A DNA stretch of 64,000 nt from Microcaldota archaeon (GTDB taxonomy: Archaea; Micrarchaeota; Micrarchaeia; Norongarragalinales; UBA8480). The notes under the pieces were generated by a model. It did no database searches and was not told where the DNA came from. It saw only the letters and a program-made list of their open reading frames with translations. Location of the stretch: NCBI GenBank assembly GCA_023247085.1, contig JAHFHC010000002.1, positions 13,206-77,205 on the forward strand, read 5' to 3'. Below, piece after piece: positions 24,504 to 33,820 of the stretch (its first letter is position 1; each line of letters begins with the position of its first letter). The position numbers and the translations under genes are program-made.

Positions 24504-25955
24504 CTAGTATTGCCTCGCTATGTAAACTTGTGCGCCTGTTTTACCACAAACGCAGCATTTTCCGCTCACTTTTTTTTCTCCAACTAGTTCGCCGCGTACT
24601 TTGCCGCCTTTTGTAAATGCTTGTAATTCCTGGCTGCATTTCACGCCTTCTTTTTCAGTGGAACAAATGAACGTCTTTGCATAGCACTTTGCGTCAAGTG
24701 CTTTTCCAACTTCTTCTTTTGTCTTTGCTGTTTTCACTTTATCTTCGAGGTCATCTTGTGCTTTTTTCAGTAAATCTTTATCTAGCTTCGCGCCTGTTTC
24801 TTTTACATTGCCAGCCATTTCGCTGAATTTGCAAGTGGTTTTATCTCGGTTATCTCTTCTGACAATCGTTGCTGTTTTTTCTTTTGCTTCCCTTGCGCCA
24901 ATTTCAATGCGTAATGGAACCCCTTTGAGTTCCCAGAAATTGTACTTGTAGCCCGGAGTTTTTGTTGAATCGTCAACTTTACACTCTACTCCATTTGCTT
25001 CAAGCTCTTCTTTTATTTCCATGCAGTATTTTTCAATGTTCTTCTCTTCGCCTGTCTTTGGAATTGGTATGATTATTGTTTGTAGCGGAGCAAGTGCGAA
25101 TGGAAATACTAATCCCTTGTTGTCGCCGTGCGTTGCAATTAGGGCTGCCATCATTCTCCATATTCCTGGCCCAAAGCAAGTCGAGTGTGGCGAGTGTTCT
25201 TTTCCATTTTCGTCATTGTACTTAACGTTGAACGCCTTTGTGAAATTAGCACCAAGGTAATGCGTAGTTGCAAATTGGAGTGTTTTTCCATCTGGTAGCA
25301 TTATGTCAGTTGCATAAGTTTCTACTGCACCTGCAAACTTGTCCCATTGTGGGCGCTTGAAAAAGTAAAATGGTAAACACATAACTTCAGCGCATTTTTC
25401 AAGTATTTTTTTATCTTCTTCAACTTGTGCTCTTGCCTCTTTTTCGTTGGCAAATACGTTGTGAGTTTCAATCCACATGAATTCACAGCCACGCATAAAG
25501 GGGTTAGTTTCGCTTTCATTGCGAAAAACTGTGCATGATTGATAGTACTTTATAGGCAAGTCAGAGTGACTTTTTACCCACAAGTTGTACATTTGGTAAA
25601 ATGCAGTTTCACTTGTTGGCCGAAGCGCTAGCCTTCGAGCCATGTCATGTTCTCCTTGTTTTGTTATCCAGTAAACTTCTGGAGTAAACCCTTCAGCGTG
25701 TTCTTTTTCAACTTCAAAATTATCTTCAGGGATAACTGTTGGAAAAGAAACTGGCTCGTGCCCATATTTTTCCAATTCAGTTTCAAATAACTTATAGAGC
25801 TTTTTGAAAACCTTCATTGACCACGGCTTATGTACGACAAAGCCTTGCACGTTATAGCGAATGTCTGCCAAGTCTGCGGCGTAGATAATTGTGTTATACC
25901 AGCTGGAAAAGTCATTTTCTTTATCTTTGTTAAATTCACGTGAACTCATTTGCAT
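24504..25955 (-). CDS. proS: Prolyl-tRNA synthetase (archaeal/eukaryotic type)
   Basis: A 483-aa class II synthetase lacking the bacterial editing insertion. Features are the N-terminal FSSWYNTIIYAADLADIRYNVQGF, motif 2 VFRNESETNPFMRGCEFMWIETHN, motif 3 in FGPGIWRMMAALI, an anticodon-binding domain after ~290, and a C-terminal zinc-type domain with cysteines in KCYAKTFICS, EGVKCSQEL and GKCCVCGKTG. A GGAGG ribosome site lies 13 nt before ATG 25955; ATG 25949 is an alternative. It heads an operon with a GNAT enzyme and a methyltransferase. Confidence 0.95.
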   Translation of the reverse strand: MQMSSREFNKDKENDFSSWYNTIIYAADLADIRYNVQGFVVHKPWSMKVFKKLYKLFETELEKYGHEPVSFPTVIPEDNFEVEKEHAEGFTPEVYWITKQGEHDMARRLALRPTSETAFYQMYNLWVKSHSDLPIKYYQSCTVFRNESETNPFMRGCEFMWIETHNVFANEKEARAQVEEDKKILEKCAEVMCLPFYFFKRPQWDKFAGAVETYATDIMLPDGKTLQFATTHYLGANFTKAFNVKYNDENGKEHSPHSTCFGPGIWRMMAALIATHGDNKGLVFPFALAPLQTIIIPIPKTGEEKNIEKYCMEIKEELEANGVECKVDDSTKTPGYKYNFWELKGVPLRIEIGAREAKEKTATIVRRDNRDKTTCKFSEMAGNVKETGAKLDKDLLKKAQDDLEDKVKTAKTKEEVGKALDAKCYAKTFICSTEKEGVKCSQELQAFTKGGKVRGELVGEKKVSGKCCVCGKTGAQVYIARQY

Positions 25956-26020
25956 AGTTTATGCTCGTCCTCCTTTTGTTCTTTTATTTTACTGTACTTT
26001 TCTTGGAAATCTGATACGTT

Positions 26021-27394
26021 TTAAATCCACTCTTCTTTTACCAACAAGTATTTAGCCAGTACATTGAGATTGGTTTTACTTACTTTTTTCACAAGCGATA
26101 CCTTAGCGCTTTTAGCAGGTACGATAAAATGCGAAGCAATGCCCGTTTTTTCCATTCTCAATAGCTGCTCAGTTATTTTGATAAGTTCAATTTCATGTTG
26201 TTCAACGTCTATGCACACTTTTTCTCCGTTTAAGTATGGCCCTCGGCTTATTTTTTTACCTTTCAAAAAGCCCACAACGTTTTCGCTATGCCAAGCTGGT
26301 GGCCCAACGAGTTGCTTTACTTTCGGTAGCTCACTTGACGTAACTTCAAATAACAATTGCCCAGTTGAATAAGAGTCACAGCTTCCAAATAAGTGAAAGC
26401 CACTTGCTTCTAGTTGCTTGAAAATGTTTTTTTCAGTTCGCTTAAACTGGGGGAATAAAATGTCGTCAACTACATCTGGTTTTTTTAGTTCAATTAACAA
26501 AAACGTTGTGCCGCGTTTAGAGATTATTTTATTCAATATCTTCGCTTTACTTTGACTTGCTAATTGGCTTTTTTCTTTAAAGAAAGCTTCGCTTGGTTTT
26601 TTTACAAACGCTTTTGCTAACAAAATGAACTTTGCTAAACTCTGTGAAGAAATTGCAGCTGCCGCGTTTCTATTGCGGTCAATCACATCGATTAGTATAA
26701 TTGACGCATCTTTGAAGCGGTGTAGTAGTTCAACTTTGCCTTGCTTTGTTTCAGAATTCCACGTGCCTTCGTAATCAACTATTATTGGAGGTAGCCAAAT
26801 TGCTGCTTCGCGTAGTAAGTTCTCTAAGTCGCCGTACTTTAGCATTAGTTGCTCGCACACTAGGCCAGAGAAGCCGCCGATTTCCACTTCTGCGCCGTAA
26901 ATTTGGTTTGTTTTTAAGAGTTTTTTCAAAACCCTGACATCGCGACGCTGGCGTTGCGTTAATTTTTTTTGTAAATAATCCATGTGCAATGGCGAGCGGT
27001 CAACTGCGCTTTTAATTCCAGTGTTAGGTTCAACTTTAAAGCAGGGGATTACTTCAATTTGGAAACCTGCAACGTTTGATTGAAGGTAAGGGTGTTCAGC
27101 ATAGTGCGTTTCCCATTTTGTTTTTACTGCTTTTTTTGCTGCATCAAACGTTTTCTTAACAATAACTTCTTCATTCATCTCGCGAGGAAATGCCGCAAAC
27201 AAGTCGATATCTCGATCCCCGCGTAAACCAGTGTCACGCGCTGCGCTGCCTACAAAAGTAACTTCGACTGTTTTTGGCAAGAATTTTTCTAAATTCGAAA
27301 TGACTTCGGCTGCGAATTTCTTCTCTTCTTTTAGCTCCGCTGGAGAAGGTGAAACCTCACCAGCTATTTTAGCAAATACGCGCTCCATTTCCAT
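26021..27394 (-). CDS. cca: CCA-adding enzyme (archaeal tRNA nucleotidyltransferase)
   Basis: A 457-aa class I nucleotidyltransferase that adds CCA to tRNA 3' ends without a template. The catalytic motif is FVGSAARDTGLRGDRDIDLFAAFP with the two aspartates of DRDIDLF, and the head-neck-body-tail arrangement of archaeal enzymes is compatible with the length. It is needed here, since neither tRNA gene in the window encodes CCA. Start ATG 27394 is chosen because MEMERVFAKIAGEVSPS begins the conserved domain; ATG 27388 is possible. Confidence 0.94.
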   Translation of the reverse strand: MEMERVFAKIAGEVSPSPAELKEEKKFAAEVISNLEKFLPKTVEVTFVGSAARDTGLRGDRDIDLFAAFPREMNEEVIVKKTFDAAKKAVKTKWETHYAEHPYLQSNVAGFQIEVIPCFKVEPNTGIKSAVDRSPLHMDYLQKKLTQRQRRDVRVLKKLLKTNQIYGAEVEIGGFSGLVCEQLMLKYGDLENLLREAAIWLPPIIVDYEGTWNSETKQGKVELLHRFKDASIILIDVIDRNRNAAAAISSQSLAKFILLAKAFVKKPSEAFFKEKSQLASQSKAKILNKIISKRGTTFLLIELKKPDVVDDILFPQFKRTEKNIFKQLEASGFHLFGSCDSYSTGQLLFEVTSSELPKVKQLVGPPAWHSENVVGFLKGKKISRGPYLNGEKVCIDVEQHEIELIKITEQLLRMEKTGIASHFIVPAKSAKVSLVKKVSKTNLNVLAKYLLVKEEWI

Positions 27395-27474
27395 ATAACT
27401 AGAAATACTCTGTGGTTGAATAAAAACCAAGGCGATGGGAGCAATCTACTTATATGTTGCGAGATTAATTAAGT

Positions 27475-27969
27475 TTGATTGCTGTGGTTTTGATTCGCCG
27501 TGCTAAAAAGTCAGATAAGCGCCAATTGTTGGGGCTGTCAAGAGAGTTTCACAATTCAACGCGCTTGAATCGCCGCATTGTATCTGCGAAATTATTTCAA
27601 TTACTTGCTCGGGATTTCAAACATTATCATAAAGAAAAAATAGCTAAGTACACTAACGCCGACGAAGATAACGCGACTTTTGTAGCTGAAGAAAACGGAA
27701 AGTTGATTGGGTTTATTTATGGCCGAATAGAAGAAGCCCAAAAAAAGAAGTTAAAGCGAATTGGGTACGTTGCAGATTGGTTTGTGCTTGAAGGATTTAG
27801 GCACAAGGGTATCGGAAGGAGATTGTGGGCTCAACTAATAATTTGGTTTAAGTTAAAGAAATGCGATTGCATTGAACTCAAAGTCTATCCGGACAACGAA
27901 CCATCAAAGAAAATATACCGAAAGCTAGGCTTAATTGAAAAAGATATTATAATGGGAAAAAAACTCTGA
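27475..27969 (+). CDS. GNAT-family N-acetyltransferase
   Basis: A 164-aa acetyltransferase with LIRRAKKSDKRQLLGL at the start, the acetyl-CoA motif FRHKGIGRRLWAQLIIWFKLKK and the closing NEPSKKIYRKLGLIEKDIIM. It is divergent from cca. The start codon is uncertain: TTG 27475 or GTG 27484, since no strong ribosome site is visible. The target is unknown. Confidence 0.83.
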   Translation: MIAVVLIRRAKKSDKRQLLGLSREFHNSTRLNRRIVSAKLFQLLARDFKHYHKEKIAKYTNADEDNATFVAEENGKLIGFIYGRIEEAQKKKLKRIGYVADWFVLEGFRHKGIGRRLWAQLIIWFKLKKCDCIELKVYPDNEPSKKIYRKLGLIEKDIIMGKKL

Positions 27970-28006
27970 TTGAGCTTTTCTGATTACTTTACTTTGATTA
28001 GGTCTT

Positions 28007-29992
28007 TTACTTTAATTCTATTCTTATTTTTTCAAGCAAGCTTTTCTTTTTGTTTGACGGCGCTAGCGCGTGTTGAAGCACTTGAACTATATTCTCAACT
28101 GGCACTATTTCAATTGCCTTGAGTTGCTTTGGTGATAGCACGAGGTCTCCATAGTTAGATTTTGGAATTATGATTGTTTTAATTCCCGCATTTATCGCTG
28201 CCTCTGCTTTTTGCGTTACGCCGCCAATTGGCAGCACTTCTCCTCTTACGCTAAGCGAGCCAGTCATAGCGATGTTTTGCAAAATCGGTGCTTCTTCCAA
28301 TGCTGAGATCACTGCAGTTGCAACACTAATGCTTGCACTATCGCCTTCAACTCCCTCGTAAGTTTGCAAGAACTGCACGTGAATATCATAAGAAGAAATA
28401 TCCTTACCAGTGTGCTTTTTGATAATAGCAGAAACGTTTTCAACTGCTTCTTTTGCAATGCTCCCTAGTTTACCCGTTGCAATGATTCTGCCTTCTTCTT
28501 TGCTTGACGATGGCGCAATTTCAGCAACAATTGGCAAAACAATCCCGCTGTCGCCCATTACTGCCAATCCATTTACTTTGCCTATTTGCTTGCCGTTTAT
28601 TGTAAATACTTTATAGTCTTTCTTTTGTTCAAGCATTTGGCTAGCTATTTGTTGTTCTAAAGTCTGTGAAAGCTTCTTAGCTAATTCAACGTGCGCTAAA
28701 GTTGCATATTTCGCTCCTTCTTGTTGCGCGATATCGCCTGCTGCGCGTATAAGCCCGCCTAATTCGCGCAATTTCAATGTTAATTTTCCTTTTCGTCCAC
28801 TTCGCTTTCGTGCTTCGTTTATGATTTCCATAACTGCTTCGCGTTCAAAGTGAGGAATTTTGCCGTCTTTTTTCACTTCTTGCGCAATGAATTTACAAAT
28901 CTTCATCCTGTTCTCTTTTGTATCTTGAATACTTTCATCCATGTAAACTTCATAGCCATACCCTCGTATGCGTGAACGCAATGCAGGATGCATGTACTTG
29001 ATGTCGCTGTAATTCCCAGCGGCGATTAATACGAAATCACATGGCACAGCTTGTGTTTTTACTAATGCGCCAGAACTCATTTCGCTTTGGCCAGTGATTG
29101 AATATTTCTTTTCTTGCATAGCTGTTAATAGTTCTTGTTGGCTACGCGCTTTGATTGTTGCAACTTCGTCAACAAACAACACTCCTTTGTTAGCTCTATG
29201 TATTGCTCCAGCTTCAATTCGAAGATGCGCCGGCGTGCCCAATCCTCCCGACTGCAAGGGATCGTGCCTGCAGTCCCCAAGTAGTGCTCCTGCTCGTGCG
29301 CCTGTTGCGTCGACGAACGGTGCTTTTTTCTTGTCGTGGTTATCAACAAGGAGTTTCATTTGCTCGTGTTCCATTCCGGGCATTAGCTTACCTTTACCTA
29401 TTTGCGTTGCAAATGTCAACATCGCGGACATTACAAAGAGTCCAATTAGCAACGCTGCGGTGATTATGTCCCCCAAATGCGGGCGAGCGTAGAATAATAG
29501 GAGGAAAGAAACGAGGATGACAACTGCCATTACTATTAGGTTTACATTGCTGCCTGACATGCGTGCTTTCATTCTGTTCGCTTGAAGCATTTTTCGGCCT
29601 TCGCCGGCTTTTACTACTTTGATAACTGGGGCATTTTCATCTTCAGAATTTTGGTAAACAAGTATATCTTCAAGAGCTTCAACTGGCAGCAATTCCGCCA
29701 TTGCTTGAGCTAACATTGACTTGCCAGTTCCAGGTGAGCCAATTAGTAATACGTTGCGTTTTTGGCTAGAAGCTTTTTTGATTATATTCACTGCCCTTTC
29801 CTGGCCAATGATTTGGTCAATAACCTTATCCGAAACAGGGATATCCGCAGTAGAATCGAACTTGTCAAAGTCAACTGAATCCGTAGCTTGAGTTTCTTTA
29901 GAAACCTTGCGCGCTTTAGACTTCTTAGTATTCACTTCTTTGATATTCGCTTCTTCGGTACCGTCAGTATCTTGATTATTTTCTGTTGCCAT
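28007..29992 (-). CDS. lonB: Membrane-anchored ATP-dependent protease LonB
   Basis: A 661-aa archaeal LonB. The AAA+ domain has Walker A GSPGTGKS (about 83-91) with two membrane helices inserted after it (about 145-195: [18 protein letters not shown] and [18 protein letters not shown]), which tether the hexamer to the cytoplasmic membrane. The protease domain has the Ser-Lys dyad in [11 protein letters not shown] (about 550) and [11 protein letters not shown] (about 593). ATG 29992 is chosen because the upstream extension overlaps the divergent RNase Z promoter. A disordered acidic/lysine-rich N-terminus precedes the core. A TATA-like TTTAATATT at 30020-30030 fits a leaderless start. Confidence 0.95.
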   Translation of the reverse strand: MATENNQDTDGTEEANIKEVNTKKSKARKVSKETQATDSVDFDKFDSTADIPVSDKVIDQIIGQERAVNIIKKASSQKRNVLLIGSPGTGKSMLAQAMAELLPVEALEDILVYQNSEDENAPVIKVVKAGEGRKMLQANRMKARMSGSNVNLIVMAVVILVSFLLLFYARPHLGDIITAALLIGLFVMSAMLTFATQIGKGKLMPGMEHEQMKLLVDNHDKKKAPFVDATGARAGALLGDCRHDPLQSGGLGTPAHLRIEAGAIHRANKGVLFVDEVATIKARSQQELLTAMQEKKYSITGQSEMSSGALVKTQAVPCDFVLIAAGNYSDIKYMHPALRSRIRGYGYEVYMDESIQDTKENRMKICKFIAQEVKKDGKIPHFEREAVMEIINEARKRSGRKGKLTLKLRELGGLIRAAGDIAQQEGAKYATLAHVELAKKLSQTLEQQIASQMLEQKKDYKVFTINGKQIGKVNGLAVMGDSGIVLPIVAEIAPSSSKEEGRIIATGKLGSIAKEAVENVSAIIKKHTGKDISSYDIHVQFLQTYEGVEGDSASISVATAVISALEEAPILQNIAMTGSLSVRGEVLPIGGVTQKAEAAINAGIKTIIIPKSNYGDLVLSPKQLKAIEIVPVENIVQVLQHALAPSNKKKSLLEKIRIELK

Positions 29993-30035
29993 ATTGTATA
30001 TAGCTTTATCAATTTCCTTGTTTAATATTCTTAAC

Positions 30036-30932
30036 ATGATTCGAATAATTGCACTTGGAACAAGCGGGAGCATGCCAACTCCAAAATCTCCCCCTAGTTG
30101 CTTTGCGGTGAAATGGGGCGGCGTTTACTTATTTGACTGCTGCGAAGGCGGGCAACGTCAAATGATGAAGTACAACGTAAGTTTCGCTGGAATTGACGCC
30201 ATCTTTCTATCTCACTTACATGCCGATCATTTTGTTGGCATATTTGGCTTATTACACTCAATGAATTTCACTGGCCGTACAAATGCACTGAAGTTATTCG
30301 GACCACGTGGCACAAAAAAACTCTTTTCCTCTATTTTTGCATTGAAAGAATTCACAATGCGATTTCCAATTGAAATACTTGAAGTTGAAGCATCCAAAAA
30401 ACCTTTTTTCCAAACTGATTTATTTTCCGTCAAAGCGTTCGACGTAAAGCACAACGCTCCACATTCTCTTGGCTATGTTTTACAAGGGCTACCTTATCGC
30501 CGGTTTGACATGGAAAAATGTAAAAAAGTTGGCGTGCAAGGAAAGGATTTTTCGATATTGCAAGAAAAAGGTGAAGTTATGGCGAACGGCAAAAAAGTCA
30601 AGTATGCAGATGTAACTTACGTACAAGATGGGAAAAAAATCGTTTACACCGGCGACACTGCGCCGTGTAGTTCAATTGCAACAAATGCCAAAAATGCAGA
30701 TTTACTTATACACGATGCATGCTTCTTAGAAAAACATAAGGCACACGCCAAACAAAAACTACACTCGACGTGTCTAGATGCTGGGAAAAATGCGAAAAAA
30801 GCCAAAGTGAAAAAATTACTACTCACGCACTTTTCAAACCGTTACGATGACCAAACCGAATTACTTAAAGAATCCAAAACCGTTTTCGAAAACAGCGAAT
30901 TAGCCCAACCCGGATTAGAGATTATGATTTAA
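30036..30932 (+). CDS. rnz: Ribonuclease Z (tRNA 3' endonuclease)
   Basis: A 298-aa metallo-beta-lactamase-fold nuclease that trims tRNA 3' trailers before CCA addition. Seen are [11 protein letters not shown] at the N-terminus, the HLHADHF metal motif near residues 57-66, [14 protein letters not shown] and [12 protein letters not shown] 30036 fits the family N-terminus ([12 protein letters not shown]). It is divergent from lonB with 43 nt between. The TTGTATATAGC element at 29995-30003 is a plausible TATA box. Confidence 0.94.
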   Translation: MIRIIALGTSGSMPTPKSPPSCFAVKWGGVYLFDCCEGGQRQMMKYNVSFAGIDAIFLSHLHADHFVGIFGLLHSMNFTGRTNALKLFGPRGTKKLFSSIFALKEFTMRFPIEILEVEASKKPFFQTDLFSVKAFDVKHNAPHSLGYVLQGLPYRRFDMEKCKKVGVQGKDFSILQEKGEVMANGKKVKYADVTYVQDGKKIVYTGDTAPCSSIATNAKNADLLIHDACFLEKHKAHAKQKLHSTCLDAGKNAKKAKVKKLLLTHFSNRYDDQTELLKESKTVFENSELAQPGLEIMI

Positions 30933-31007
30933 GTATAATCCCTCCTCGCGACAAAGTTTAAGTTCGCCTTTTACCTATAACTCTTCGCTAATTGGCGATG
31001 ATTTGAT

Positions 31008-31736
31008 ATGATTCAATGGATTTGTTTTGACTGGGGAGACACGCTAGCGGATATACGTGGAACTTACGAAGAGATGGAACGTGACCATGGGGTTTACAAC
31101 ACTTTACAGCACTTCGGAATTAAAGTTCAATTAGATGAATTTGATTTAGCATACGCTGAAGTTTCCAAACGCTTTTCAGTTGCACTACGCGGCAATACTA
31201 AGCGTTGGCAAAAAGGCTTCTTCTTCCTTGAGCTTTGTAATCGACTTAACTTTCCAATTACAGAGGAAGAGTCCAGTCGAATGGGTGATTATTATAACCA
31301 ACAATTTATTTCGAAGTTGAAACTGTTGCCCGGCGCTGCTGAGCTAGTTGAATCCCTTGCTAAAAATAATGCAATTCGCCTTGCGCTTATTTCAAATGCA
31401 AATGGCGAACGTGTACGCAAACAACTTGAGTTCTTCAAGCTAAACACTTATTTCTCAATTGTATTGATTTCAGATGAACTTGGCTACGAAAAGTCAAGCG
31501 TTGAACCATTCAATATATTCTTGCAACTCGCCAAGCAAATGAATCCCGATACAATTCCGAGCCAATGTGTCATGATTGGCGATCGAGCAGATGAAGATGG
31601 CTACGCTAAAAACGCAGGTATGAAAACAATCATAGTAAAGCGGACTCACCGTGCTACATCTAAAGATGATGTTGCTCCAGATTACGTTGTTGACGATTTA
31701 TATGATTTGAAAAAACTACTAGTGACCTTGTTATAA
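31008..31736 (+). CDS. HAD-superfamily hydrolase
   Basis: A 242-aa HAD protein with motif I FDWGDTLADI. The residue two after the nucleophile D8 is glycine rather than aspartate, as in some HAD branches without the usual acid. Further motifs are ALISNANGERVRKQLEFF and the Mg-binding VMIGDRADEDGYAKNAGM. The cap is helical. The substrate is unknown; the Gly substitution suggests altered chemistry or slow phosphatase activity. It is transcribed alone. Confidence 0.8.
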   Translation: MIQWICFDWGDTLADIRGTYEEMERDHGVYNTLQHFGIKVQLDEFDLAYAEVSKRFSVALRGNTKRWQKGFFFLELCNRLNFPITEEESSRMGDYYNQQFISKLKLLPGAAELVESLAKNNAIRLALISNANGERVRKQLEFFKLNTYFSIVLISDELGYEKSSVEPFNIFLQLAKQMNPDTIPSQCVMIGDRADEDGYAKNAGMKTIIVKRTHRATSKDDVAPDYVVDDLYDLKKLLVTLL

Positions 31737-31789
31737 GGGTTTTAAAACGAAGTTTTCCTATTAATTTTTACTTTTAAGAGGTTATTGTT

Positions 31790-32332
31790 ATGAATAAACA
31801 AGAGTTAATCACAACTACGGTAGTATTCCTAATTATTTTTGGCCTAGCATTTAGCTTCACATCTTGGCTCAAAATTCAAAACACAACGCTGTACGATTTC
31901 AAAATAGTTTCCCAAACACCTGCAGTTGATACTCTAAGTCAAATATTTCACCAAAACCGTTCACTTATACTGCGTGAAGAGTTAACAGCTAAACCATCTA
32001 GACAAAATAGCGCCATTGCGTCAATGGCAGCTGAACTCGTTTATGCTTCAACTGCAATGCACGTTCCAGTGTACGTATACGCTACTGTAAATGGAGTTCC
32101 TGTAAATGAAACTTGTAATCTCAACAATTCAAATTGCGGCGCGCCTGACATAATTGTTCGGCCTGAAGCGTCTTCAAACCCATGCAATTGTATTATACTA
32201 AACACTAACAAAACAATGGAAATAAGTGGGTCAATTGATTTCATGCTTCAAAGTGCTGCAAATATACGAAAAGTAGTGTACTTAGCCGCGTCTCCACTTG
32301 AAACACAAGCGCCGGTGAACAAAAGTGAATAA
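31790..32332 (+). CDS. Single-pass membrane protein, function unknown
   Basis: A 180-aa protein with a membrane anchor at residues 7-26 (ITTTVVFLIIFGLAFSFTSW) and an external domain containing four cysteines (NETCNLNNSNCG and NPCNCII), likely disulfide-bonded. No family is recognised. It follows an AAGAGGTTATTG leader and overlaps the start of pheS by 8 nt, so it is translated together with phenylalanyl-tRNA synthetase. The link is probably positional only. Confidence 0.62.
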   Translation: MNKQELITTTVVFLIIFGLAFSFTSWLKIQNTTLYDFKIVSQTPAVDTLSQIFHQNRSLILREELTAKPSRQNSAIASMAAELVYASTAMHVPVYVYATVNGVPVNETCNLNNSNCGAPDIIVRPEASSNPCNCIILNTNKTMEISGSIDFMLQSAANIRKVVYLAASPLETQAPVNKSE

Positions 32333-33818
32333 ATTGGATAAATCAAATTTATTAGACAAATTAACGCAGAATTTTCAAAGGTTAGACGAGGTAGCTGAAT
32401 CAATTGGCGTACCCGCTTCTACATTAGCGAGCATGGTATCTCAACTTGAAGAAGAAAAATCAGTTGAGCTAAAGCGCGAAGAGCGAACAATTGTACAACT
32501 TACCCCAGAAGGGCAAAATGCATTGAAGGAATTACCAGAAAGAAAATTAGTTTCATCTCTTGTAAACGAAGAAGAAGTTGGAAAATTACTTGAACGAACG
32601 GGATTACAACCAGTTGCATTGCAGTGGGCAAAGAAAAACAACTGGGTAATGTTGCTTAATGCTGGCGGCAAGACGCTTGTTAAAAAATTACCTGAAGCTG
32701 GAACAAAAAGCAACCACGAAATTCTTCTTGCTAAATTTTATCATGATCCAATTGTTAAAACAACTGAAGAATTGCGTTGCGCAAAAGAATTGCGTGACCG
32801 TAAATTAGTAAAGTTACTTGAACAAAAAGTCCTGTTCGTAAAACTAACGGGTACGGGCAAAGTTAGTTCTGCTAAAGCACACCGAAGTAATGTAGAATTG
32901 ATTAGTCAAGTTACGCCGCAAATAGTGAAGTTCGGCACAAACGCGAAGTTGCGTGAATACGACGTGCAAGCAGAAGTGGCAGCAGTTTACCCTGGCAAAA
33001 AACATCCTTTGCAAATCATGGCTGACCGAATGAGAGACGTACTGGTGGGCATGGGCTTTGAAGAGATGGATGGACCAATTGTTGAAAGCAGTTTTTGGAA
33101 TTTTGACGTGCTGTTTATGCCTCAAAATCACCCGAACCGCGACTTAATGGACACGTTTTTCCTCAAGCAGCCAAGCCAAGCAAAAGTTGAACCTAAATTA
33201 GCGGATATTGTAAAACAAGTTCATATTAACGGCTGGAAAACTGGCTCAAAGGGATGCGCTTCACAATGGAGTATCAACGAAGCAGCAAAACCAATTCTAC
33301 GCACACATACAACTTCAACCACTTATCGTTACTTGAACAAAATCGGAACCGGAGAAATAAAATCGCCCGCGCGCTTCTTTTCAATTGCAAAAGTTTTCCG
33401 TAATGAAGCAATTGACCGAACGCATTTACCCGAATTCCACCAAATCGAAGGATTCGTTGCAGCAGATGGCCAAAACCTACGTACTCTAATGGGAGTGTTT
33501 ACTGACTTCTACAAAGAACTCGGCATTTCAAAAATCCGCTTCAAGCCAGTTTTTAACCCATACACTGAGCCTTCAATGGAAATATTCGGCTACCATGAAG
33601 TATTGTCAAAGTGGGTTGAAATTGGAAACTCCGGCATATTTCGTCCAGAGACACTTGCTCCATTTGGAATAAAACAAAACGTATTAGGCTGGGGCTTAGC
33701 GCTTGAACGCGCAGCAATGATTCTATTTGGCGTGGATGACATAAGAAAAGTGGTTGGCGCATCAACAGATTTACAATGGATTCGCGATTTTCCAGAACTC
33801 CCAGAGGTATTGAGATAA
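32325..33818 (+). CDS. pheS: Phenylalanyl-tRNA synthetase alpha subunit
   Basis: A 497-aa archaeal-type PheS. The N-terminal ~170 residues contain winged-helix DNA-binding-like modules (DEVAESIGVPASTLASMVSQLEEE). The catalytic part carries motif 1 (YPGKKHPLQIMADRMRDVL, MDGPIVESSFWNFDVLF), motif 2 (FFSIAKVFRNEAIDRTH) and motif 3 (LGWGLALERAAMILFG). GTG 32325 is the start, with an 8-nt overlap of the preceding gene. PheT follows 2 nt later. Confidence 0.96.
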   Translation: MNKLDKSNLLDKLTQNFQRLDEVAESIGVPASTLASMVSQLEEEKSVELKREERTIVQLTPEGQNALKELPERKLVSSLVNEEEVGKLLERTGLQPVALQWAKKNNWVMLLNAGGKTLVKKLPEAGTKSNHEILLAKFYHDPIVKTTEELRCAKELRDRKLVKLLEQKVLFVKLTGTGKVSSAKAHRSNVELISQVTPQIVKFGTNAKLREYDVQAEVAAVYPGKKHPLQIMADRMRDVLVGMGFEEMDGPIVESSFWNFDVLFMPQNHPNRDLMDTFFLKQPSQAKVEPKLADIVKQVHINGWKTGSKGCASQWSINEAAKPILRTHTTSTTYRYLNKIGTGEIKSPARFFSIAKVFRNEAIDRTHLPEFHQIEGFVAADGQNLRTLMGVFTDFYKELGISKIRFKPVFNPYTEPSMEIFGYHEVLSKWVEIGNSGIFRPETLAPFGIKQNVLGWGLALERAAMILFGVDDIRKVVGASTDLQWIRDFPELPEVLR

Positions 33819-33820
33819 AA

